From the NCBI RefSeq assembly GCF_020627745.1, contig NZ_JAHDGE010000007.1, positions 24,482 to 88,481 of the forward strand: a DNA stretch of 64,000 bases, written 5' to 3'. The notes beneath the pieces are model-generated. The model made no database searches. It was given only the letters and a program-made list of their open reading frames with translations, and was not told the origin of the DNA. The DNA is from Pseudooctadecabacter sp. (lineage in GTDB: Bacteria > Pseudomonadota > Alphaproteobacteria > Rhodobacterales > Rhodobacteraceae). How positions within the stretch are numbered: the first letter of the stretch is position 1; each line of letters starts with the position of its first letter. Made by a program: the position numbers and the translations under genes. Below are positions 18,136 through 27,260 of the stretch, in pieces.

Positions 18136-18859
18136 GGTCGCTGTCGCCGCCTGGTCCGCGGGCTTCGTCATGGTTGCGGGCCCTGTTCTGGCCCAGAATG
18201 TCTCTATAGATTTTGCGGACGATGGGTCACTGGCGACCCGGTCGATCCAGTTGTTCGTCCTGATAACCTTGCTGAGCATCGTGCCCGGCCTCGCCATCAT
18301 GATCACCTGTTTTCCATTTATGGTGACTGTCCTGTCCATCCTGCGGCAAGGCATCGGGCTGCAACAGTCTCCTCCGAATATGCTGATCGTCAGCCTGGCA
18401 TTGTTCCTGACCTACTTCGTGATGGAGCCTGTCTTCCAAACGGCGTGGGCCAATGGTGTCGATCCACTGCTTAACGATGGACTTTCTGTGGAGGACGCAT
18501 TTGTCCGCGTGATGCAGCCTTTTCGCGTCTTCATGTCGGCGCGGATTTCACCGGAAACATTTGAAAGCCTCGCCGCCCTGCGCCCGGGTGTGACGCTCGA
18601 CCAGCCGGTTGAAGATGCATCTTTATCGCTGCTGATACCGTCGTTTCTTCTCAGCGAGATCGAACGGGCCTTTCAGATCGGGTTTCTGGTGTTTTTGCCA
18701 TTCCTGATTATTGATCTGGTCGTGGCTGCTGTTCTGATGTCGATGGGCATGATGATGGTCCCCCCTGCTATTGTTTCTCTTCCGTTCAAGCTGGCCTTCT
18801 TCGTCGTCGCAGATGGGTGGAGCCTTATTGCAGGCAGTCTGGTCAGAAGTTACTTCTGA
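18128..18859 (+). CDS. fliP: Flagellar export gate protein FliP
   Basis: Core of the export gate, 243 residues, with a cleavable N-terminal signal (VAAWSAGFVMVAGPVLAQ) and four hydrophobic helices. Diagnostic stretches are FVLITLLSIVPGLAIMITCF and the C-terminal SMGMMMVPPAIVSLPFKLAF. The ATG at 18128 gives a proper signal peptide; an in-frame TTG at 18110 would lie deeper inside fliN. It converges with flgI, with eight bases between the stops. Confidence 0.96.
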   Translation: MNKVAVAAWSAGFVMVAGPVLAQNVSIDFADDGSLATRSIQLFVLITLLSIVPGLAIMITCFPFMVTVLSILRQGIGLQQSPPNMLIVSLALFLTYFVMEPVFQTAWANGVDPLLNDGLSVEDAFVRVMQPFRVFMSARISPETFESLAALRPGVTLDQPVEDASLSLLIPSFLLSEIERAFQIGFLVFLPFLIIDLVVAAVLMSMGMMMVPPAIVSLPFKLAFFVVADGWSLIAGSLVRSYF

Positions 18860-18867
18860 TCCGCCCC

Positions 18868-19968
18868 CTAGCGCACGACGAATTCTGCGTGCAGGGCCCC
18901 CGCAGCTTTTATGCTTTTGAGAATGTCGATCATATCTCGTGGTGAGACACCTAGAGCGTTCAGGCCTGCGACGACCTCTGACAGGGATGTCCCCTCCTGA
19001 ATTTCGGCAAGACCGATACCGGGTTCCTCCTCGATTGCGGCATTGGTATTGGGCACCACGATCGTCTGGCCGTCAGAGAACGGGTTGGGTTGAACCACGA
19101 GCGGGGCCTCCTCAATTCGTAGGGTCAAGTTCCCCTGAGAGACCGCGACCCGCGATATGCGCACGTCATCGCCCATGACAATCGTGCCTGATCGCTGATC
19201 CACAACGACACGGGCACGGCGTTCGGGTTCGACCAGAATATTCTCAACCCGCACGAGAGCATGTGCCGGTGAAATCGCACGGGTGGCGGCGATGTCCAGC
19301 CGGACCGTCCCGGAGTCGAGCATAACAGCGACCCCGCGTCCGAAAACGGAATTGATCGCGGCTTCGATCCGCGCTGCAGTGGTAAAATCAGGGGATCTGA
19401 GTGCCAGACGGATCACCTCCAATTCGGCAAACTCAAATGCGACCTCGCGTTCTACAGTGGCACCGGACGGAATGACGCCAGCCGTTGGCACCCCCTGCAC
19501 CACGCCGCCGCCGTCACCTTCGGCAGAGACGCCTCCGGCAATAATTGTGCCTTGCGCCACGGCATAAATCTCCCCGTCGGCAGCATTCAAGGGGGTCATG
19601 ATCAACGTGCCGCCAAGCAGGCTGTCCGCGTCACCGATGGCAGAGATCGTCACGTCGATCGACCCTCCTGTCCGGGCAAACGGGGGCAGCTCCGCGGTTA
19701 CGAGGACTGCAGCAACATTGTTCGGACGAAATTGTTCACCGGTCACATTCACACCGAGACGTTCCAGAATATTGCTCATGATTTCTTCGGTGAACGGCGA
19801 ATTGCGCAGACCGTCCCCTGTGCCATTAAGGCCGACCACCAAGCCGTATCCGACAAGATCGTTTGATCTGACGCCGTCAAATTCGACCAGATCCTTGATC
19901 CGGATCGGTGTCGCGCTTGCGACAGTTTGAACAAGGATGAGCGCCAGGGCGAGGAACAATCTGATCAA
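18868..19968 (-). CDS. flgI: Flagellar P-ring protein FlgI
   Basis: Periplasmic P-ring subunit, 366 residues, with a Sec signal of about 19 residues (FLALALILVQTVASA). The conserved core begins TPIRIKDLVEFDGVRSNDLV and includes GLVVGLNGTGDGLRNSPFTE; the C-terminus contains VVAGLNALGVSPRDMIDIL. It is the last gene of the flgE-flgK-flgL-flgI unit and overlaps flgL by four bases. FlgA, its chaperone, is encoded at 4891-5307. Confidence 0.96.
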   Translation of the reverse strand: MIRLFLALALILVQTVASATPIRIKDLVEFDGVRSNDLVGYGLVVGLNGTGDGLRNSPFTEEIMSNILERLGVNVTGEQFRPNNVAAVLVTAELPPFARTGGSIDVTISAIGDADSLLGGTLIMTPLNAADGEIYAVAQGTIIAGGVSAEGDGGGVVQGVPTAGVIPSGATVEREVAFEFAELEVIRLALRSPDFTTAARIEAAINSVFGRGVAVMLDSGTVRLDIAATRAISPAHALVRVENILVEPERRARVVVDQRSGTIVMGDDVRISRVAVSQGNLTLRIEEAPLVVQPNPFSDGQTIVVPNTNAAIEEEPGIGLAEIQEGTSLSEVVAGLNALGVSPRDMIDILKSIKAAGALHAEFVVR

Positions 19969-20975
19969 CGCAAATACTCCGTAAGGGTGAGGCGCGACAG
20001 GCGCGCGGTGAGAGCGTAATGGGTTTCAAGTTGCACCTGCAGCGCATCCAGTTGTGTCGCAGTTTCAAACGGGTCTGCCGAAACCATGTCGTTTCGGGCC
20101 ATTCCGAATGATGTTTTTTGGGTCGCGATGCGAACCGCAGCGTCCTGCACCTGCCCCTCTAGATGGCCCAAACGTGATTGAACCCCTGCAAGGGACGATG
20201 ACACCGACAAGAGGTTTACCCCCGCCGATTTCTGCAAATCCTGAGCCGCCGCCTGCGTCAGCCCCATGGTCGGATCACCCGCAAGTGCGCCCTTGGCCAA
20301 CGATTTCAGAAGGTCGCGGATCATCTGGTCGTCGGCCCGGAACTCGATCGAGATGTCCTGCGTCTGGTCCGCAGGGCGGGTCATGAAACCCGTTGGATCG
20401 CCTTGATAGGCCAGGGTTTCAAAGCCGCCGCCGGGGGTGTCAAACCACGCATCGACGGCTGCCGCGACATCGGTTGCAGAAGTTGCGCCCAGCGCAGTCG
20501 CTTTGATATCGGCAAGCATATCCGAGGCGTCGGCAAGCGCAGGACCTGTGACAGCGTTTCCGGCAAACAGTGATTGGTCACCCCATCTTGTATTGAGGGC
20601 TTCAAAGGTTGCCTCGAAACCCAGTCGTGCAATACGACCTGTTTCTTCAAGCTGGGAAGGCGTGCTGGCTTCGTTGATGGCGAGCATGGCACTGCTTGAT
20701 GCCTGCCTTTGATCTTCGAGAGTGCCAAGAACAGTCTGCATCGCTGCCAAAGTCTGTCCGGTGCTGGTGTTGGCAGACGCGTAGCTGCCCAGAAGGGAAA
20801 GTTGGCGATCAAGGCTCGTCAAAACGATTTGGTCCGGACCCAGATGTTCGACGATATCTTCTTTTCGTCCTGTGGTCATTTCCTGAACCAGAGTATCAAG
20901 CTGCGATTTCAAGCGCGAACTTGTTTGGCTGAGCTGAAAATGTTGGCGCATGTCGCCGATGCCGGAAAAACTCAT
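19965..20975 (-). CDS. flgL: Hook-filament junction protein FlgL
   Basis: 336 residues, a flagellin-fold axial protein. The N-terminal helix region is FSGIGDMRQHFQLSQTSSRL and the C-terminal helix region LDALQVQLETHYALTARLSR; these form the coiled core. It links FlgK to the filament. It starts three bases after the flgK stop and overlaps flgI. No flagellin gene lies in the window. Confidence 0.88.
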   Translation of the reverse strand: MSFSGIGDMRQHFQLSQTSSRLKSQLDTLVQEMTTGRKEDIVEHLGPDQIVLTSLDRQLSLLGSYASANTSTGQTLAAMQTVLGTLEDQRQASSSAMLAINEASTPSQLEETGRIARLGFEATFEALNTRWGDQSLFAGNAVTGPALADASDMLADIKATALGATSATDVAAAVDAWFDTPGGGFETLAYQGDPTGFMTRPADQTQDISIEFRADDQMIRDLLKSLAKGALAGDPTMGLTQAAAQDLQKSAGVNLLSVSSSLAGVQSRLGHLEGQVQDAAVRIATQKTSFGMARNDMVSADPFETATQLDALQVQLETHYALTARLSRLTLTEYLR

Positions 20976-20978
20976 ATC

Positions 20979-22424
20979 CTAAATCTCCATCAGGCGTTGC
21001 ATCAGGGAATTAACCGTCTGGATGACTCGCGCATTGGCGGCATAGGCCTGTTCGATGCGCAAAAGCATCTGCATCTCGAGATCGGTGTCGACACCATCAG
21101 CGGCTTCGGCTTCTTTCAGGGATGTCCAGCGCGCCGTGTCAAAGCTCAATTCGGTTTCATACGTCAGACGTTGTTGGCCGATATCGGCCTGCAGGTGGGC
21201 ACTTCGCGCGGCTGCGCTGCGCAAAACCGGATCGCCCGGGCTGGCCTTCGGCGCAGACAGGGCGTCAGCGAGGGCGGTCAGGAATGACGCCGATCCTGCG
21301 GGACCGGATACCGTGGCATTGGCGCCGTCGCGCAAATTGGTCAGGGTGCCACCTTGAGCCGGGTCAACTGCAGCGTTCAGGCTGATGCGCGACGCGAGAC
21401 CGGTCGTATTTGCAGGATCGAACGAGGACCCTGCGTCGGTCAGGATGCCGGGCGATCCCGGACCCGCTGTCGGATCGACAGACGTGTCTTCAAAGCGTGA
21501 CATCAGATCGCCGGCCAGATCGTCAATTCCGGCTTGGGCCTGAACAAGTGTTTCGTCCCGTGCGGCAAAGGTGGCACCCAACGTGCCGCCCGACATCCGC
21601 CCGGTTTCATCCGTCGCCAGTGGCGAGCCGTCAACTGTCAGGCCGGACAGCGCCCCGCTGGCCAGTGTCATGTCTGCTGTAATCACAACGTTCGGGGTAA
21701 ATTCAAACGTCTTGGCCGGTCCGTCAATTAACATCTGTCCTTGGGGGGTCATCAGGCCGATGCGGCCATTCTCACGTCGCAATTCACGGACAGGTACGAT
21801 TTCGGCGATCGTATCAACCACTCTTTGTCTGGCATCCAGAAGGCCAGACGGATCGCCGCCGCTGTTGATGGAATAGGCGATGTCACCGTTAAGCTGTTCA
21901 AGCTGTTGCAAGGATGCGTTGAGCGTTTCGACCTGCTGCGCGATGGACGCATCCGCACGTTCACGTTCGGTCTGAATCTGTCGTGACGCGTCATTCAATC
22001 CTGACGCCAGTTCGCTGAAACGATCCCGTACCGCGGTCAGGCGCACTGTTGACGACGGATCGGTTGCGGCGTCGACCAATGCCGTCTCAACAGCCACGAT
22101 CCTTGAGGAGAGGCCGCCCGCTTCGCCTGCCTGACCGACGATATCCTGCAAGGTCGTCAGCGTTGAAACCATGGCAGAATTTGATCCGATCCCTGCATCC
22201 GCCAGTCGACGGTCTGCGAGGATGCCCTGATCAACATGCCGGATGACATTGCCAACCTCGACCCCTGCCCCCCGTCCCCCGACGACCGCTGCGGACAGAT
22301 TGACCGAACGTCTGCCATATCCCTCCGTCAGCGCATTTGACACATTTGACGAGACCACCTCCGCCATTCGGGCGGAGGCTGTCAGGCCGGACAGGGCGTT
22401 GGACAGGGAATGGGTTATGCTCAT
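20979..22424 (-). CDS. flgK: Hook-associated protein FlgK
   Basis: First hook-filament junction protein, 481 residues. N-terminal SNALSGLTASARMAEVVSSN followed by VSNALTEGYGRRSVNLS is the axial-protein signature. The C-terminus with QMLLRIEQAYAANARVIQTV matches the FlgK/FlgE terminal helix. It is shorter than the enterobacterial protein, as usual in Rhodobacterales. Located between flgE and flgL with a 15-base gap to flgE. Confidence 0.94.
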   Translation of the reverse strand: MSITHSLSNALSGLTASARMAEVVSSNVSNALTEGYGRRSVNLSAAVVGGRGAGVEVGNVIRHVDQGILADRRLADAGIGSNSAMVSTLTTLQDIVGQAGEAGGLSSRIVAVETALVDAATDPSSTVRLTAVRDRFSELASGLNDASRQIQTERERADASIAQQVETLNASLQQLEQLNGDIAYSINSGGDPSGLLDARQRVVDTIAEIVPVRELRRENGRIGLMTPQGQMLIDGPAKTFEFTPNVVITADMTLASGALSGLTVDGSPLATDETGRMSGGTLGATFAARDETLVQAQAGIDDLAGDLMSRFEDTSVDPTAGPGSPGILTDAGSSFDPANTTGLASRISLNAAVDPAQGGTLTNLRDGANATVSGPAGSASFLTALADALSAPKASPGDPVLRSAAARSAHLQADIGQQRLTYETELSFDTARWTSLKEAEAADGVDTDLEMQMLLRIEQAYAANARVIQTVNSLMQRLMEI

Positions 22425-22439
22425 GTCATGTGGCTTTCA

Positions 22440-23741
22440 TTAACGTTTGATGTTGGTCGTTTCCTGAAGCATCTCGTCCACGGTCTGGATGACCTTGGCG
22501 TTGGATGAATAGGCGCGTTGGGTCTGGATCAGCTGGGTCAGTTCACCGGCGACATCGGTCGCGGATTCTTCGCGGGCAAAACTGACGATATCACCGGTGG
22601 GGCCGCCGCCCGCATCCCAGAGATAGAAGTCGCCGCTGTCGGTTGTAACCGAATAGGTTTGGCGATCTTGGGTCAGAAGGCCATTGGTGTTTTGAACGCT
22701 GACAAGCGGAACCTGATAGATCGTGCGGGACAATCCGTTGTCGAAAAAGGCGTGAACATATCCGTTTGCATCGACCTCGATCGAGGTCATGGTCCCGACC
22801 GAGGACCCGTCCTTGCTGATGGATACGGGCGCAAAGTCGTCGGACAACTGGGTCAGGCCGCCCGGCTCCCCTATCTGGCCGATACCGATGGTAATGTCGC
22901 CGCTGGCGACGGTCACGCCCACGGTCCCCTCAGCCGGATCATAGGGCGTACCGGTCGTGTCCGTGACTGACAAAAGGCGCCCCCCCAGACCGGGGGCATC
23001 ATCAAATTCCAAGGTATATTCACCGACGACAGCGCCGCCGCTGTTGCTGTCCTCAATCAGCATTGTCCAGGTGTTGGAGGCGCCGGTTCCGGGCACCGTG
23101 GGCGAAAAGCTGATCGACAGATCGCCTGAAATTCCCAGATTGTCGAAATATTCGACCGAGAGGACTTCGGTATCGCCGGATGCACCCGCGATCGTGCCGG
23201 TTGCCGGCAGGTTCACGGCCAGATCGACGCGGGTCGTCGGATCGGCGATAAACTGGTTCGCATTGACCTGTATCGGTTCCAGGCCGCCCGTACTTTCACG
23301 CGGGAAGGGCGGAATGGTCCCGTCGGAATTAGCAGGCCACCCCAACAGCGCAAGACCGCTCGACGTGGTCAGAAACCCGTCCGCGTCAGGACGGAATGAC
23401 CCCGTTGTGGTCATCTGGAAGGGCAGATCACTGACGCCTGCCCCGATAGCGGAGGTTTGTGTCACAGGCAGCATCCCCTGCCCCCGCACAGCAAGATCGG
23501 TGGGGTTTGTTGTGGACACCAGTGGTCCGCGTTCGTCAATCAGGCGACTGGACGTGACGCGAACACCACCTGCGGCGTACCGGCCCTGCCCACTGTCAAT
23601 CACCATGGAATGAAAGTCGGTCACCGCACGTTTGTACCCGTATGTGGCGGAATTCGCGATATTGTCGGAAATTGTCGCAAGGCGGCTCGCATTCGAGGCG
23701 AGACCTGCCACGCTGGCATTAAGGGAAGAAGAAATCGTCAT
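22440..23741 (-). CDS. flgE: Flagellar hook protein FlgE
   Basis: Hook subunit of 433 residues. The N-terminal motif ISDNIANSATYGYKRAVTDF lies near residues 24-43. The central FlgE domains (about 75-350) are Gly/Thr/Asp-rich, with a calcium-protein-like look but no clear repeat. The C-terminal LTQLIQTQRAYSSNAKVIQT is diagnostic. It heads the minus-strand hook unit; the 90-base upstream spacer contains a CtrA-like dyad. flgD, the hook cap normally nearby, is not in the window. Confidence 0.94.
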   Translation of the reverse strand: MTISSSLNASVAGLASNASRLATISDNIANSATYGYKRAVTDFHSMVIDSGQGRYAAGGVRVTSSRLIDERGPLVSTTNPTDLAVRGQGMLPVTQTSAIGAGVSDLPFQMTTTGSFRPDADGFLTTSSGLALLGWPANSDGTIPPFPRESTGGLEPIQVNANQFIADPTTRVDLAVNLPATGTIAGASGDTEVLSVEYFDNLGISGDLSISFSPTVPGTGASNTWTMLIEDSNSGGAVVGEYTLEFDDAPGLGGRLLSVTDTTGTPYDPAEGTVGVTVASGDITIGIGQIGEPGGLTQLSDDFAPVSISKDGSSVGTMTSIEVDANGYVHAFFDNGLSRTIYQVPLVSVQNTNGLLTQDRQTYSVTTDSGDFYLWDAGGGPTGDIVSFAREESATDVAGELTQLIQTQRAYSSNAKVIQTVDEMLQETTNIKR

Positions 23742-23801
23742 GAGACTTGGCCTTTCTGTCGCAAGGAGTGACGGACTTGCCCCCTGCCTACAGATCAGCC
23801 C

Positions 23802-23816
23802 TTAATGGCGGCCTAA
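23802..23816. promoter_or_regulatory. CtrA-like dyad upstream of flgE
   Basis: TTAA-TGGCGGC-CTAA, seven of eight half-site bases of TTAA-N7-TTAA, 61 bases before the flgE start and inside an otherwise AT-rich spacer between flgE and the motB 3' end. Third dyad of this kind in front of a flagellar unit in the window. Confidence 0.5.
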
Positions 23817-23831
23817 TACCTAAAATAGTTT

Positions 23832-24659
23832 CTAATTTTCGCCACGATGGACCCGCAGCAATGTGATCTCGATCCGGTCGTTCCGGACCGACAGGGCATC
23901 CTGTGCGGCAAGATCGCGATCTGCGTGACCTGTCAGACGTGCTATCCGCGCGCCGTCAAATCCATTTTGCAAAAGCAGATCACGAACGGCGAACGCCCTG
24001 CCGCTGGAAATATCCCAGATCGGATGATCGACGACCACGATCGGCAAGGCCCGGGTGTGGCCCTCGATGGCGACGGGATTGGTGACAGTGTCGAAAACAT
24101 CGGCAAAGACGGCCGACAGGTCCACCAGAAGAGGGGCGGGTTCGGTCCCGTTGCCAACAAAAAGCGGGGCATTTTCACGGGCGAAAACCTCAATCACCAG
24201 ACCTTCGTCCGTCAGGCGGGTGATGACATGGCGCAACGCCTCCTGCTGGATCAGGCTTTCGCCACCTATCCCGAGAAGCTGGGCTTCGACCGATTCAAGA
24301 ACTGCCACTTCGGCTGCGGCAAGTTCCGATGCAGTCGGGGACCCGTCAAATGGGGTCCCTCCGGTGTCGCCATTGCCATCCTGCATCGCGCTGTCATCGC
24401 TGATGGTATTGGTGCCCCCAAAAAGGCCATCGCCGCCGCCCGAAACCCGATTGATCGCAATGGTCGGAGAAAAGTAGTCGGCGATGCCTTTGCGTTGTTG
24501 TTCCGTCGTCGCATTGAGAAGCCACATCAGCAGAAAAAACGCCATCATCGCCGTCACGAAATCGGCATAGGCGACCTTCCATGCACCGCCATGATGGCCG
24601 CCACCGACGACTTTTTTCTTTCGTTTGATGATGATGGGCGCGTTCGAACGGTCTGACAT
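23832..24659 (-). CDS. motB: Flagellar stator protein MotB
   Basis: Peptidoglycan-anchored stator subunit, 275 residues. A basic cytoplasmic N-terminus (IIIKRKKKVVGGG) precedes the single transmembrane helix with YADFVTAMMAFFLLMWLLNA; Asp33 is the proton-carrying residue. The plug region follows, and the OmpA-like domain (about 150-270) has the RAFAVRDLLLQNGFDGARIA segment. The ATG at 24659 (MSDRSN) is preferred over an in-frame upstream start, because the family N-terminus is short and charged. It ends 90 bases before flgE. Confidence 0.94.
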   Translation of the reverse strand: MSDRSNAPIIIKRKKKVVGGGHHGGAWKVAYADFVTAMMAFFLLMWLLNATTEQQRKGIADYFSPTIAINRVSGGGDGLFGGTNTISDDSAMQDGNGDTGGTPFDGSPTASELAAAEVAVLESVEAQLLGIGGESLIQQEALRHVITRLTDEGLVIEVFARENAPLFVGNGTEPAPLLVDLSAVFADVFDTVTNPVAIEGHTRALPIVVVDHPIWDISSGRAFAVRDLLLQNGFDGARIARLTGHADRDLAAQDALSVRNDRIEITLLRVHRGEN

Positions 24660-24731
24660 GATCCACCTTAAGGCATTTCGCCCCAAGGTAGTGCCGTCAC
24701 TTTACGGGCCTGTGGTCAAATTGGGGCGCGC

Positions 24732-25493
24732 TTATGAAGAACGCTTAAAATACATTTCATCAGGGCCGCAAAATTCGATCAGGTCGTAGCCGTTCTTATC
24801 CATGATCGTCTTGATCTCCGGCGTGCCGGTGTTGTTTTCGATCGCCCAGATTTTCACGTCATGATCCGCGAAGGGAAAAGATTTGAGGCATGCAAGTTCG
24901 CCGCCTTCGATGTCCAGAGAGATGAAATCAGGATTCTCAAGGCCGGTGTCTTTCAGGATGCCGGACAACGTCTGGGTTTTGACCTTCAGTGTGGTTTCCT
25001 TGTGCCGTTTGTCCTTTCGCACCGTCCCGAGAAGTTTTTTGTCATAGGTGGCGGCAAGGCCGCTCATCTGGGTGTAGCCTTCGGTGATTTCGATGAAATC
25101 CGCCTCACCTTCTTCGGCGGCAACAGCAAGGCCAAGGCAGGGGCACCGCCGCACGGTTTCTGCCTTTTCAAGCTGCGCGGGCACCGGTTCAACCAGCGCA
25201 CCGGTCCAGCCGCGATGGGTTTCCAGATAGAAGGTATTGGATCCGGTGGTGCCGTCATACCCGCCCACATCCACAAACGTTCCGCCGCGTTTTCCCTTCA
25301 TTACGCGATCAACGACCAGATCCTGACCGGCCTGGGATGTGTAGGCATAAGCCGGTGACAGCATCCGGCGCACGTCGTGCAGGCGGCGCACCACCGGGCC
25401 GCGTTTGCGCGTCGTGTCCTGTTCCAGCTTCTGCGCCAGACGACGGGCTTCGCCTTGCAGGATCTTCTGCGCTTCTTTCAGTGAATCTTTCAT
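24732..25493 (-). CDS. FkbM family SAM-dependent methyltransferase
   Basis: 253 residues. The Rossmann SAM-binding start is FVDVGGYDGTTGSNTFYLE near residue 92. Acidic motif LVEPVPAQ and the later DFISLDIEGGELACLKSF are typical of FkbM-type O-methyltransferases, which often modify glycans or other surface molecules. The N-terminal 60 residues are charged and helical. The substrate cannot be read from sequence. It overlaps the DUF6165 gene by four bases and is last in a four-gene set beside the flagellar cluster; modification of a flagellar or envelope glycan is a guess. Confidence 0.82.
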   Translation of the reverse strand: MKDSLKEAQKILQGEARRLAQKLEQDTTRKRGPVVRRLHDVRRMLSPAYAYTSQAGQDLVVDRVMKGKRGGTFVDVGGYDGTTGSNTFYLETHRGWTGALVEPVPAQLEKAETVRRCPCLGLAVAAEEGEADFIEITEGYTQMSGLAATYDKKLLGTVRKDKRHKETTLKVKTQTLSGILKDTGLENPDFISLDIEGGELACLKSFPFADHDVKIWAIENNTGTPEIKTIMDKNGYDLIEFCGPDEMYFKRSS

Positions 25494-25894
25494 GTCTCGA
25501 CCCCGTGATCGCTATAGGATTTCTCTTCGATCAGGGCGGACCCCAACAGCAGATTGATCTTCTTTTTGACGTCGGCGCGACGGTCGTTGGTGATGTAAAC
25601 GGCGCGGGCCAGACGGATGAACGTCTCTCCGAAATCTTTTGCCTTTTCGCAATCGCGAATGTCATCCTCAATCACCCAAAGGTCCGCATTGATGCGGTAA
25701 AGGTCTTCCCACAGGGCCTCAAGATCAGCACTGGCGGGAATGTGCGCCGTTGCGGTCGCCATCAGCGCGTCCTTTTCGACGCGGACATTGGCGACCTTGG
25801 CCGGATCGTCGATGCGTTCCTCTTTCAGGCGCAGAATGGTGAGTTTGTCGATCAATTCCCCCGGTGCGGTGGGCACAAGAATGTGGTCAGCCAT
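25490..25894 (-). CDS. DUF6165 family protein
   Basis: Small soluble protein of 134 residues, mostly helical, with the strongly conserved N-terminus ILVPTAPGELIDKLTILRLK and a middle LWEDLYRINADLWVIEDDIR. I recognise this as the DUF6165 type, which has no assigned function and is often found beside TPR or glycosyltransferase genes. The ATG at 25894 is chosen: it overlaps the upstream gene by eight bases, and the longer in-frame extension would be a Pro-rich stretch read from that gene. It is coupled to the FkbM gene by ATGA. Confidence 0.75.
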   Translation of the reverse strand: MADHILVPTAPGELIDKLTILRLKEERIDDPAKVANVRVEKDALMATATAHIPASADLEALWEDLYRINADLWVIEDDIRDCEKAKDFGETFIRLARAVYITNDRRADVKKKINLLLGSALIEEKSYSDHGVET

Positions 25895-27257
25895 GAACGG
25901 ATACCTTTTCGGCAAGGGCGGCGGTGGCGGCGTCAAAGGCAGACGCCCAGTCTTGCGGTGCCGCCTGACGGAACAACCGCATCGAGGGATACCACGGTGT
26001 GGTGTCCCCGTGGTGACGATAGACCCAGAAAGCGTCCCAATGAAGCATGACCCACGTCGGAACGCCCAAGGATCCGGCGATATGGGCGGTGGCTGTATCG
26101 GAGGTGATAATCAGATCCATCTCCATCATCGTTGCGGCGCAATCGGCGAAATCGCGATCGGTGCTGGCCGAGTCGATGATCAGCGCGGCAGTGCCGTCAT
26201 TTTGATAGGCCTCAAGATACGGGCCCTTATAAAGGGAAAAGAGCTGAACGTTGGGCAACCCTGCCATCGGGATAAACTCGCGGTGGGTGAAGGACCGAAA
26301 GGTGTTGCCTTTGTAGGTCGCGGACCCGGACCAGACGACGCCGACCTTGAACATGTCCTTGTGCTGCGCGGTCAGAACCTTGGCGCGATCCACCGCATCG
26401 TCGGGAATGGACAATGTCGAAGGCGGCGGGATATCCCCGCGTTCCTCCGCCCCGTATACAAGTTTGGGCAGGTCCATCAGGCTGACCCACAGATCAACCG
26501 GATCGGTCGGACGGGCCGCTGACCCGATCCAGTCAATCCCCTCAAGACCCTCCAAAAGCCGGATCAACGGTTTTTTAGCGACGACCCGCACCTTTGCCCC
26601 CATGGCCGCCACCAAGGGAACAAACCGCGACATCAGGATCATGTCACCAAATCCCTGTTCGGGCATGACCAACACAGTCTTTCCTGCGACCTCCATACCG
26701 TCTTCCCACTTCGGGAATGGCAGTTTCGGGGGCCGCAATTCGTCACTGTTCCAACGCGCGTCATAAGTTCGGAATGCCGCACCATAGTGACCCGCACCAA
26801 GTTGCGCGAAGGCCAGCTGAAGCGCGATTTCCGTCTCTGCCGGGTGCTCTGCCACTTGGGGCGTCAGATAGGCGATCGCTTCATCATAGCGGCCCATGCC
26901 CCGATAACAGCGACCGATCATCGCATGGTGCATCAGATGGGATGGGTCTTTCGCCAAAGACGCCTGTCGCAGGTCTATCGACTTTTCGTACTCCCCCAGA
27001 TCAGACAGGATGTTTGCGTAATTGTTCAGAACGCCTGTGTCGTCCGGCGCCAACGCATAGGCGCGAGACTGCGCCACCCGCGCTTTGTCATGCTGGCCCG
27101 ACGTGCGGAACAGCGCGCCAAGGTTCGTCCAGATGCCGGCATCATTGGGATATCGTGCAAGGTAGCGGGTGTACCCCTCCAGCGCCTGATCCATCCGACC
27201 GGCCTGATGGGCGTTGACAGACTGCGCACGCAAAGACGCACGGGGGTCCTTTTGCAT
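25887..27257 (-). CDS. TPR protein with C-terminal glycosyltransferase-like domain
   Basis: 456 residues. The first 190 hold about five TPR units (for example GIWTNLGALFRTSGQHDKAR and YANILSDLGEYEKSIDL). The rest is a GT-B-like domain resembling glycosyltransferase family 9: VLVMPEQGFGDMILMSRFVP, then VGVVWSGSATYKGNTFRS, then TSDTATAHIAGSLGVPTWVM. This architecture is common in alphaproteobacterial surface-glycan or protein-glycosylation loci. It is coupled to DUF6165 and follows the unknown 262-residue gene by three bases. Donor and acceptor are unknown. Confidence 0.8.
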   Translation of the reverse strand: MQKDPRASLRAQSVNAHQAGRMDQALEGYTRYLARYPNDAGIWTNLGALFRTSGQHDKARVAQSRAYALAPDDTGVLNNYANILSDLGEYEKSIDLRQASLAKDPSHLMHHAMIGRCYRGMGRYDEAIAYLTPQVAEHPAETEIALQLAFAQLGAGHYGAAFRTYDARWNSDELRPPKLPFPKWEDGMEVAGKTVLVMPEQGFGDMILMSRFVPLVAAMGAKVRVVAKKPLIRLLEGLEGIDWIGSAARPTDPVDLWVSLMDLPKLVYGAEERGDIPPPSTLSIPDDAVDRAKVLTAQHKDMFKVGVVWSGSATYKGNTFRSFTHREFIPMAGLPNVQLFSLYKGPYLEAYQNDGTAALIIDSASTDRDFADCAATMMEMDLIITSDTATAHIAGSLGVPTWVMLHWDAFWVYRHHGDTTPWYPSMRLFRQAAPQDWASAFDAATAALAEKVSVHG

Positions 27258-27260
27258 GAC

